DNA of 64,000 bases from Planctomycetales bacterium (lineage in GTDB: Bacteria; Planctomycetota; Planctomycetia; Isosphaerales; Isosphaeraceae), in the NCBI GenBank assembly GCA_027452145.1, contig DAIDHB010000172.1:1-64000 (forward strand), written 5' to 3'. The stretch's first letter is position 1. Each line of letters opens with the position of its first letter. A program made the position numbers and the translations under genes. Shown piece after piece: positions 1 to 6,802 of the stretch. A model generated the notes under the pieces. It ran no database searches, was not told where the DNA came from, and saw nothing but the letters and a program-made list of their open reading frames with translations.

Positions 1-1199
1 GCCGTCGCCTCCTCGATCGGCCCCCGGGCGAAGTCCGTCTCGAGGAAGGAGAAATTGCTCAGCCCGGTGAACTTGAAGTCTTCAAACAGCTCCCGCGAGT
101 TCGCGTCGTTGAAGACTCGCACATGGCTGCCCTGGCGTTGCAGCACCGTCCATTCCTCGAGCGGCACGTGGTCCATCACGAACCGGTCATTGGTCGCCAT
201 GATGAGCTGGAAGGAAGACTCCGCCGCCCGGTCCCGGAGCAATTCGATGAGCCTCGCCGAGCGGTCGAAATCGAGCCCTTCGCCGATATCGTCGATCAGG
301 ATGCAGTACGAGCGATCGGCCAGTCGGGCATAGTTGACCTGGATCAGGATCGAGAGCGCCCGGAACATGCCCTGGGACATTTCGAGCTGATCCACGACCC
401 CACCGATTCCTCGCTCTCTCACACCCAGTCCCTGAACGGTAACCGCTGGCCCGGGGGCAAGGATCACCAGCCCTTCCGGGGCGCACAATTCGAGGCTATC
501 CAGTTCATACCCCAGGCGGGACATGTCTTGCTTCACGGCGTCGATGAACTTTGATCCAAAGAGTCGAAACGCCTTCGCGTAGATCCCCACGATCTGGTTG
601 GCGTTGCGTTCGTCCGGTTCCGGTCCATCCTTCATGAACATCGCGAAGTTGTCTTTGCCGAGCCTCGATCCGAACTCGTAGTGTCGTACGGAACTCGCCC
701 AGGTGTGGAGGGGTTCGAGAAACGAGTGTTGCAATGAGTCCCGCCTGGCTACTGCCGCCAGCTCGTTCTCAGGCGGCTTGAAACGTGTCTTCTTTTCCTC
801 AACTTCCGCGAAGATCTCGCCCCCGTCCGGCCCCCTCTGGAGGAGCTGTTCTCGATCGCGGTGGAATTCCTCCCTGATGACCTTCGCCTGCTCAATCTCG
901 ACGACGTACCTCAGTTCGCAGCCATCGCTCTCGAAGGATACATCATATGCTGCGGATACCAGGCGCACGCTCGGATCCGCGAGAAGCATCCTGGACAGGT
1001 TGTTGATGGTATTGATCGTCCGCGACTTGCCCGTCGCGTTTGTACCTACGATCAGATTGACCGGACCGAGTGTGAGCCTGTCCAGGATCCATTCCTTCGG
1101 CTGGCCCCTTCTCTCGGCAAACTGAAGGGACCTGAGTGTCGTGGAAGGCATATCGGCCTCGGGAGCGAAGGACTCTCGCATCGCAAGCAACGCCCACAT
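1..1199 (-). CDS. AAA family ATPase (partial, C-terminus beyond window)
   Basis: A RecF/SMC-like AAA ATPase that runs off the left edge. Visible are a Walker A loop GTNATGKS at residues 52-59, a signature-like MSQGMFRALSI near residue 275 and a Walker B LIDDIGEG near residue 302 followed by a D-loop-like GLDFDRSARLI. The layout matches the standalone 'AAA family ATPase' proteins often found in anti-phage or toxin systems, but no partner is visible here. I chose the ATG at 1199 because a G-rich Shine-Dalgarno-like run (AGGGGGGGGA) lies just upstream; in-frame ATGs at 1181 and 1151 are alternatives, the last giving MPSTTLRSLQF. ATPase assignment is firm; biological role is unknown. Confidence 0.8.
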   Translation of the reverse strand, partial: MWALLAMRESFAPEADMPSTTLRSLQFAERRGQPKEWILDRLTLGPVNLIVGTNATGKSRTINTINNLSRMLLADPSVRLVSAAYDVSFESDGCELRYVVEIEQAKVIREEFHRDREQLLQRGPDGGEIFAEVEEKKTRFKPPENELAAVARRDSLQHSFLEPLHTWASSVRHYEFGSRLGKDNFAMFMKDGPEPDERNANQIVGIYAKAFRLFGSKFIDAVKQDMSRLGYELDSLELCAPEGLVILAPGPAVTVQGLGVRERGIGGVVDQLEMSQGMFRALSILIQVNYARLADRSYCILIDDIGEGLDFDRSARLIELLRDRAAESSFQLIMATNDRFVMDHVPLEEWTVLQRQGSHVRVFNDANSRELFEDFKFTGLSNFSFLETDFARGPIEEAT

Positions 1200-1335
1200 T
1201 GTACGTCCCCCCCCTTCAATTTCCATCCCCGGATGCCGCCGTCATCCCGCCGGCCGACGAACTCCGTCGACCGGCCTGTACCGACTCGCAAGCCGCCTTT
1301 TTTGGGGTCGGCCGGACGCCGCAGTTCCCGCCGAG

Positions 1336-1662
1336 CTACCGCCCGTACCGCGGCGCCATCCCCGCCGGCAGGCCGAGCTCCTCCTGGATCAGGTTGAAGC
1401 ACAGCATCGCCTCGTCGAGCTGCTCGGCGATGGCAAGGAGCGGGTGGTCTTCGACGAGCACGCCGTCGCCATCGGCCAGCTCGGCCGGGACCAGCTCGCC
1501 GATGGCCGTCACCAGGTCCCGCATCTGGCCGAACAGGTGGCGCGCCAGGAATGCGATCTCCTTCCGCCGCCGCACGGCCATCGTCGGCGCCGCCGTCGTC
1601 GGGGTGGGCCTCATCGTCGTCGTCGCCTTACTCGTGTTCGTCTGCGTCATCGTCGCGTTCAT
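1336..1662 (-). CDS. Hypothetical 108-aa protein downstream of terminase
   Basis: I do not recognise this family. The first 30 residues are Thr/Ala/Pro-rich low complexity; the rest (RRRKEIAFLARHLFGQMRDL onward) is predicted mostly helical and acidic. Its ATG overlaps the TGA of the terminase gene as ATGA (1659-1662), so it is probably translationally coupled to it and belongs to the same module. Reading continues upstream in this frame through the terminase gene, but that part is arginine-rich shadow sequence, so the start at 1662 is preferred. Could be a packaging accessory or head-completion-type protein; that is only inference from position. Confidence 0.6.
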   Translation of the reverse strand: MNATMTQTNTSKATTTMRPTPTTAAPTMAVRRRKEIAFLARHLFGQMRDLVTAIGELVPAELADGDGVLVEDHPLLAIAEQLDEAMLCFNLIQEELGLPAGMAPRYGR

Positions 1663-3086
1663 AGTGCTGTCCTCTCGGCCATCGCCGGCACGCGGGCCGG
1701 CTGCTCGAGCCGGACCTCGGGGAATCGGTCGCGGACGCCCCCACGCAGGGCGTCCATCAGGTCCTCGTGCGGATGCTGCGGGTCGGCCGGCACGTCCAGC
1801 CAGTCGCCCCGGCCCGTCCGTCGGCGGGCGTAGTTCAGGAACGCCGATTTCAGTTGCTCGCAGCGCGGGTGGATCGTCAGCCGGTCGCGCTCCAGCAGCC
1901 GCTCGAGCTGGTCCAGGCCGTCGGTCACCCGGTGCGAAGGCCAGTGGCCCAGCCGCTCGCCGCCGAAGATCCGCTCGAACTCGCCGTATGCCGACGGCCC
2001 GATCCCCGTCCGCGCCGAGGCCGACGGGTCGAGCCGGACCGAGTCGAGCCGGCCGTTGTTGGTCAGAGCCTCGCCCCGCTCGCGGATCGCCCGCGCGGCG
2101 GCCTCGGCATAAAGGCCCTCGGCGTGGTAGTCGCCGAACACCATCACCCGGTGCCCGCCGCGGCCGTCGCTGTCTTCCAGCTCGTGGGATTGGAACCAGA
2201 CCGCGGCGAAGTGCCGCGAGATGCCGCAATCGACCGCCAGGTGCACGGGCAGATTCGGGTCGAATTCGGCCGATGTGGTGACGTGCCGCGACGGGTCGAA
2301 GCCGGGGAACCAGATCCGGTCGGAGACCTCCAGCACCTCGGCCATCAGCTCCTGCCGGCCCAGCCGGGTGCCCTCGTAGCGCGAGACGATCCGGTCGAAG
2401 AACGCCGGCGCCAGGTTGGCCCGGTTGTCGTAGGTCGTGCCGCGCGAGACGGCCGTGGTGGGGTCGTCGATCAGGTCGGTGACCAGTCGCACGGGCCTCG
2501 GTGTGGTGGTCACGCAGAGCCGCGGGTCGTCGCCGCGGCGGAGGCCGAAGAGCAGGTTGTCAAAAGCCTCGGGATAGCGCCACGACGCCAGCTCGTCGAG
2601 CCAGGCGGCGTCGTGCTCGGGCCCGCGGAGGCGGTCGGGCTCGTCGGCCGAAAACGTGGTGGCGCGGGCGCCGTTGGGCCAGGTGAGCCGTCGTCGGGTC
2701 GGCTCGTACCGCGGTCGGAACCACGGCGGGCAGACGGCCAGGATGCCGCTCTGGCCGTCGACCATGGTGTCGCGGACGTCCGCGGCGGTCGGGCCGACCA
2801 GCGCGATTCGCCCCGAGGCGCCGCTCTCGACGCGGCGGCGCACCCACTCGGCGGCCGCGCGGGTCTTGCCCGAGCCGCGGCCCATCAGCATGAGCCAGGT
2901 GCGCCAGTCTCCCTCGGGCGGCCGCTGGTTCGCTCGGGCGCGGGGATGCTCGCGGCACGCGCCGGCCGGCCGGCCGCACGGGCAGCCGTCGGCGTACCAG
3001 TCCCAGCGGTGCCGATCCCCCCGACGCTCGGCCCGACGCTGCTCCAGGCGGTCAAGCCCCGCCTTCAGCCTTCGCCAGTCCGGCAT
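1659..3086 (-). CDS. Phage-type terminase large subunit (TerL)
   Basis: DNA-packaging ATPase/nuclease of the terminase large-subunit type, 475 aa, close in style to gene-transfer-agent and siphovirus packaging proteins. Walker A is GRGSGKT (residues 69-75), followed by the typical RAAAEWVR; Walker B is AAWLDELASW (160-169, D164/E165); the coupling motif TTTPRP sits at 193-198. The RNase H-like nuclease begins around VHLAVDCGI (D286) and a late acidic motif HEDLMDAL is present near residue 450, so both halves look intact. The start at 3086 has a strong GGAGGAG Shine-Dalgarno and overlaps the preceding gene by 35 bp. No portal, protease or capsid gene is in the window, making this an orphan packaging module, either phage remnant or domesticated. 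Confidence 0.88.
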   Translation of the reverse strand: MPDWRRLKAGLDRLEQRRAERRGDRHRWDWYADGCPCGRPAGACREHPRARANQRPPEGDWRTWLMLMGRGSGKTRAAAEWVRRRVESGASGRIALVGPTAADVRDTMVDGQSGILAVCPPWFRPRYEPTRRRLTWPNGARATTFSADEPDRLRGPEHDAAWLDELASWRYPEAFDNLLFGLRRGDDPRLCVTTTPRPVRLVTDLIDDPTTAVSRGTTYDNRANLAPAFFDRIVSRYEGTRLGRQELMAEVLEVSDRIWFPGFDPSRHVTTSAEFDPNLPVHLAVDCGISRHFAAVWFQSHELEDSDGRGGHRVMVFGDYHAEGLYAEAAARAIRERGEALTNNGRLDSVRLDPSASARTGIGPSAYGEFERIFGGERLGHWPSHRVTDGLDQLERLLERDRLTIHPRCEQLKSAFLNYARRRTGRGDWLDVPADPQHPHEDLMDALRGGVRDRFPEVRLEQPARVPAMAERTAL

Positions 3087-3348
3087 CGTGCTCCTCCAGC
3101 GCCCGCAGGCGGCGTTCGAGGTCGTGGAACTCGGCGGCCTGCGCCACCCGGATCGCGTCCAGCTCGACGCGGCTGGCCTGCACCAGCAGCCGGGCCGCCG
3201 CGTTCCGCTCCCGCGCCGAGGACTTCTCGTCCGCGAGCATCGCCTGCATCGTCGCGATGATCTGCTCGCGCACCGCTTGCGGGACGTTCCAGCCCTGGCG
3301 CAACGCGCGCTCATAAAGCTGGACGTCAGATCGACTGCACGCGTCCAT
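3052..3348 (-). CDS. Small helical protein preceding TerL (possible terminase small subunit)
   Basis: A 98-aa, strongly helical, charged protein (LYERALRQGWNVPQAVREQI, then two further helices rich in Arg/Glu). Terminase small subunits usually sit directly upstream of TerL and are short helical DNA-binding proteins, so position and composition suggest that role; no helix-turn-helix is certain. The ATG at 3348 has a GAGGG Shine-Dalgarno-like element about 5 nt away; further upstream the frame is Pro/Arg-rich and looks non-coding. Its 3' end overlaps terL by 35 bp. Confidence 0.6.
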   Translation of the reverse strand: MDACSRSDVQLYERALRQGWNVPQAVREQIIATMQAMLADEKSSARERNAAARLLVQASRVELDAIRVAQAAEFHDLERRLRALEEHDAGLAKAEGGA

Positions 3349-3845
3349 CTCGCCCTCGCTCGTCTGGTTGGGTCGTCGTCCAATGCCAACGCCCGGCCGC
3401 GGCGACGGGGCCGGGTGACCGGGCGGCATCGAGGAAACATCATCGCCGGCAACGAGAGCCCGTCGTCCGATCGGAAAACCCCGATCAACGTCCGTCTCAC
3501 CTGTCGCCAGCCATCTCATTCGCGGCGGGCCTGGAGGATGAAGATCCCCCGGATCGGCCCGATTCATCTGGACTGGAAGGAAGTCGTCGCCCGTCTGCTC
3601 CTGGCTCTCGGTCGGGATTCTCACCCGCCCAGGGCGTCCTGGCCGGAGGATCATGCATGCATTCCGGCGGTTTCGGCCCCTATATTCCCCTCTACCCCTG
3701 CTGTGCTTCTATCTACAGGATGTATCAGGTTTGCAAAAACTGCGCGGGGGTCTCCGAATTTTGGGGCGATTTTTTGACGTAAGCCTCTGCTGTAATTCGA
3801 GAAAAAATTTTCCAATTTTTTTTGAAGTTTTCCGGGGATGGACAA
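3349..3845. other. 497-bp intergenic AT-rich island
   Basis: No convincing gene. The right half (about 3650-3845) is markedly AT-richer than its surroundings, with T-runs around 3770-3780 and an A/T-rich stretch at 3800-3830 just past the 3' end of the DUF4058 gene. It carries one copy of an element found again at 38142-38162. It could hold the terminator of the DUF4058 gene and the promoter of the terminase module. Confidence 0.5.
3720..3740 (+). repeat. 21-nt conserved intergenic element, copy 1
   Basis: Reads ATGTATCAGG followed by TTTGCAAAAAC. The same sequence with one substitution (ATGTATCGGG...) occurs on the opposite strand at 38142-38162. Similarity extends weakly upstream (CTTCTATCTACAG here, CCTCTACTACCAG there). 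In both places the element is antisense to the flanking genes and lies in an AT-rich gap. Confidence 0.6.
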
Positions 3846-4592
3846 TCAGGCTGGATAAGGCGGGTCGGGAAGGGTGCCGAGGCGGTCGCGGATCGGGCCG
3901 GGGGTTACGTTCCAGGACGCCTGGTAGGTCGCCTCGAGGGGAACGTTGACGTACCAGCCTGGGCCCAGGAACAGCGGCGCGTCGGGGAGCAGCTCGCCGA
4001 TCGCCACCGCCTCGGCGTAGGCGGTCAAGGGTTCGCCGGCGTCGAAGGCTGCGATGGTCGCCTGCCCGTCCTCGGGGCGGGTCGCGAGCGGGTCGCCGAC
4101 GAGTTGATCCCAGATGGCCTGGGCGATGCCGTCGGGGTCGCGTGGGCCGGGTGGGAACGGGTCGATCACCAGGAAGTGAATCCCGTTGCGGATGAAGTCG
4201 ACCGCCTTCGCAACAAATGAGGCAATCGCGTGCTTGCTGTCCTTGTTGCCTGGCGAGACGACCTCGATCATCGCCACGACCCGGCCGAGCCCGTGATGAA
4301 TCGCGATCCGGTTGGACTTCCTCGCGTAAAGAGCCGCCTCCGTCTCGACCCGGGCGGCCTGCTTGATGCGGGGCGGTGTGTTCGCGACGACCAGACCGCC
4401 GGTTGGCTCGGGCCCACGAAGCCGCAGGGCGACGACGTCCGGCTCCGGGCCGCCGATCCGCTGGTCGGCCATCGCGAAGTAGCCGTCCGGGAGGATGCCC
4501 CCGTTCAGCCGGTTGCGGATCTCGATCGTCCAGCCCTGGTGGAAGTCGTGGAACGTCCCGGCGTCGACGCGGGTCCAGTCGTGGATCGGCAC
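3846..4592 (-). CDS. DUF4058 family protein
   Basis: 248-aa protein with the signature opening MPIHDWTRVDAGTFHDFHQ and a later LVIDPFPPGPRD segment, features I associate with the planctomycete/cyanobacterial DUF4058 family. The central part (RVETEAALYARKSNRIAIHH, then VAMIEVVSPGNK) resembles the Uma2-like fold of restriction-endonuclease type with an E-V-x-S-P-x-N-K core, so a PD-(D/E)XK relationship is plausible. Function is unknown; these genes are typically present in many copies in such genomes. The start has a strong GAGGAGGTGA Shine-Dalgarno. It is followed by an AT-rich gap. Confidence 0.85.
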   Translation of the reverse strand: MPIHDWTRVDAGTFHDFHQGWTIEIRNRLNGGILPDGYFAMADQRIGGPEPDVVALRLRGPEPTGGLVVANTPPRIKQAARVETEAALYARKSNRIAIHHGLGRVVAMIEVVSPGNKDSKHAIASFVAKAVDFIRNGIHFLVIDPFPPGPRDPDGIAQAIWDQLVGDPLATRPEDGQATIAAFDAGEPLTAYAEAVAIGELLPDAPLFLGPGWYVNVPLEATYQASWNVTPGPIRDRLGTLPDPPYPA

Positions 4593-4617
4593 GGGTCACC
4601 TCCTCGATCGCATTCTA

Positions 4618-5829
4618 TCACCACTCGGCCGGTCGGGCCGGCTTCCGCCGCGCCCGTACCGAGCGGCCGACCAGCCAGACGACCAGGAACGACGGGACGG
4701 CCAGGACGGCCACCACGCCCGCCCTCTCGGTCGCCTTCTGCCAGAGAGGGGTGGGAGGGTTGATCGTCGCCGGCAACTCCGGCGCGGGACGAGCAGCGTA
4801 GCCGTCCCAGAAATGCGAGTCGGTGTCGGGATGCCGGCCCTGCTCCAGCCGCGCGTTCATGAACGCGGTGCGCCTTGCGTGCCAGGCGTCGGCCTCGGCG
4901 CGGAGCTCGATGAAATCGGCGTCGAGCCGCTTCGAGGCGGACACCCACGGCGGCTGGCGGATCATTTTCTTCAGGAATTCGCCCCGGGGCGCGCCGGGGA
5001 TCATCGAACCCTTGCCGGCGTCGATCAGCTCGCGGCATCGCAGCCAGGCCAGGTACGCCAGCGTGTTCCGGGCTCCCTCGCGCTTCCGTTCGTAGCCCGT
5101 CCAGTCGGACTGGAGGGCCATCCCCAGCGCGTGATAGACGTCGACGCTCTCCCAGGCGTTGCCCAGGACGATCAGGCCGGCGAGCCCACGGACGGCGTCG
5201 TGGGCCTCCCTGGAGTCAATCCGCGCGTAGGCGACGTCCTCGAGGTTCCAGCCGAGCAGGTTCGGCAGGTCCCCGCCATCGGCCAGCTCGGGCGGGTTGA
5301 TGAGGAACTCGATCGCCCGCAACTGGTACTTCTCGCGGCCGAAATGCGCGTTCGGGTTGATCTCGATCGCCCGGGCGATCTCGTCACGCGCTGCCTTCAC
5401 CTCGCCGATCCGCGACCGGTCGGACCCCTGCCGGACCCAGCGGTGGACCAGGAACGTGCCGAGGTTCGCGTGGTAGCGGTAGCGCTGCTCCTTCACCTCG
5501 GGCCGCGTGGGGTCGAGCCCGTCGAGCTGGGCCCGCTTCTTCTCCATCCAGGCGATCGCCTCGTCGCCCCGGCCGAGGCGGTCGCAGGCGACCCCGGCGT
5601 CGTCGTACGCGGCGAGGTCTCCGGGCTCGCTCTGGAGGTGCTCCGTTACTCGCTTCAGGCGAAGTTCGTAGTACCGCGGCGGGTTCCTCTCGAACCGTCC
5701 CGTCAGCACGGCGACGACCTCGGGCAGTCCCCGGGCCTCGTCGCGCGGGGTGTCGGTGTCCCAGAGGCAGGCGGCGACCGACAGCGGCAGTCCGAGCAGG
5801 AGCAGGAAGGCGGAGAGTGCGCGTCTCAT
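4618..5829 (-). CDS. TPR-containing lipoprotein with C-terminal membrane helix
   Basis: 403 aa. The N-terminus is a signal peptide ending LSVAAC, a plausible lipobox with Cys21 as first mature residue; the mature protein begins CLWDTDT, a hallmark I associate with a planctomycete TPR family. The body contains helical repeats with TPR-like spacing (for instance DLAAYDDAGVACDRLGRGDE and the segment around IARAIEINPNAHFG). A hydrophobic helix (VVAVLAVPSFLVVWLVG) followed by an Arg-rich tail lies at the C-terminus. Likely an envelope-anchored scaffold; no enzymatic motif seen. Confidence 0.75.
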   Translation of the reverse strand: MRRALSAFLLLLGLPLSVAACLWDTDTPRDEARGLPEVVAVLTGRFERNPPRYYELRLKRVTEHLQSEPGDLAAYDDAGVACDRLGRGDEAIAWMEKKRAQLDGLDPTRPEVKEQRYRYHANLGTFLVHRWVRQGSDRSRIGEVKAARDEIARAIEINPNAHFGREKYQLRAIEFLINPPELADGGDLPNLLGWNLEDVAYARIDSREAHDAVRGLAGLIVLGNAWESVDVYHALGMALQSDWTGYERKREGARNTLAYLAWLRCRELIDAGKGSMIPGAPRGEFLKKMIRQPPWVSASKRLDADFIELRAEADAWHARRTAFMNARLEQGRHPDTDSHFWDGYAARPAPELPATINPPTPLWQKATERAGVVAVLAVPSFLVVWLVGRSVRARRKPARPAEW

Positions 5830-5939
5830 GGCTGGACCTCCGGGAGAGGTGCTGGTCCCGTCTTTCCAGCATGCGACATTTGTCTGGGCCCATCAAGAGG
5901 AGGCCGCGTCGAGCGGCAGGTGGAACGCGATTTGGCGGC

Positions 5940-6749
5940 CTACCAGTGCATCACGAACCCGCCGTCGACGTTGATCGTCTGGCCCGTGACGTGCGCCGTG
6001 CGGTCGGAGGACAGGAAGACGATCATGTCGGCGATGGCCTCGGGGGTCTGCCAGCGGCCGAGGGGCACCACCGCGCGGATCTTGCGGGCCGACCATTCCT
6101 CGTACGGCAGCCGCTCGGCCTCCGGTGTCTGGTCGTGCCAGGCCTGCCAGACCCCGCGGTTCAGCGGGGTCTGGACCATCCCGGGGCAGACCGTGTTCAC
6201 GCGGACGCCGTGCGGGGCGAGGTCCTTCGCCAGGCACTGGGCGAAGTTGATGTTGGCCGCTTTCGAGGCGCTGTAGGGCGGGTCGGTCTGCGAGCCGATC
6301 TGACCGGCCACCGAGGCGACAAACACCAACGTGCCGCCTGTGCGCTCGACCATCCGCGGCGCCACGGCGTGCGCGACGACGGCCATGCCCATCACGTTCA
6401 CTCGCAGCACTCGCGGCCAGTCGGACGGCCGGAGGTTGGTGAAGGGGAAGCCGAACTTGCCCGACCCGATCGCCGCGGCATGCACCAGGTGGTCGATCGG
6501 GCCGAGCTCGGCGACGGTCCGCTCGACGGCCGACGCGATCGGAGCTTCCTCGGCCACGTCGGCCGCGACGGCGATCGCGCGGACGGAGAACGTCGAGCGG
6601 ATCTCGTCCGCGACGGCGGCCCCGGCGTCGCCCAGGTCCCACAGGGCCACATGGGCGCCCTCGGCCGCGAACGCCCGCGCGGCCGCCCGGCCGATCCCGC
6701 TGGCCCCGCCCGTGACGACCGCGACGCGCCCCTTCAGGTTCAGATCCAT
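5940..6749 (-). CDS. SDR family NAD(P)-dependent oxidoreductase
   Basis: Classical short-chain dehydrogenase, 269 aa: nucleotide-binding TGGASGIG near the N-terminus, an AAAIG segment in place of the usual NNAG, the catalytic Ser in FVASVAG, YSASK as Tyr-x3-Lys, and the C-terminal NVDGGF. The start chosen (MDLNLKGRVAVVTGG) sits at the usual distance before the Rossmann strand; the frame extends further upstream but only as non-homologous shadow. The substrate cannot be read from sequence. Together with the second SDR at 9342-10112 it brackets a secreted arabinofuranosidase, which hints at sugar or aldonate oxidation. Confidence 0.88.
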   Translation of the reverse strand: MDLNLKGRVAVVTGGASGIGRAAARAFAAEGAHVALWDLGDAGAAVADEIRSTFSVRAIAVAADVAEEAPIASAVERTVAELGPIDHLVHAAAIGSGKFGFPFTNLRPSDWPRVLRVNVMGMAVVAHAVAPRMVERTGGTLVFVASVAGQIGSQTDPPYSASKAANINFAQCLAKDLAPHGVRVNTVCPGMVQTPLNRGVWQAWHDQTPEAERLPYEEWSARKIRAVVPLGRWQTPEAIADMIVFLSSDRTAHVTGQTINVDGGFVMHW

Positions 6750-6802
6750 CGTTTCTGCTCGCTCTCGAAAATGGACGGAATGCCTGCCGTGCTCGGGTCC
6801 GA

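Noticed and set aside
55-1125. Plus-strand frames at the left edge
   Set aside because: They are antisense to an ATPase with Walker A and B motifs.
1280-1310. Terminator-like T-run near the 108-aa gene
   Set aside because: The T-run is on the plus strand, opposite to the nearby genes, and no good stem precedes it.
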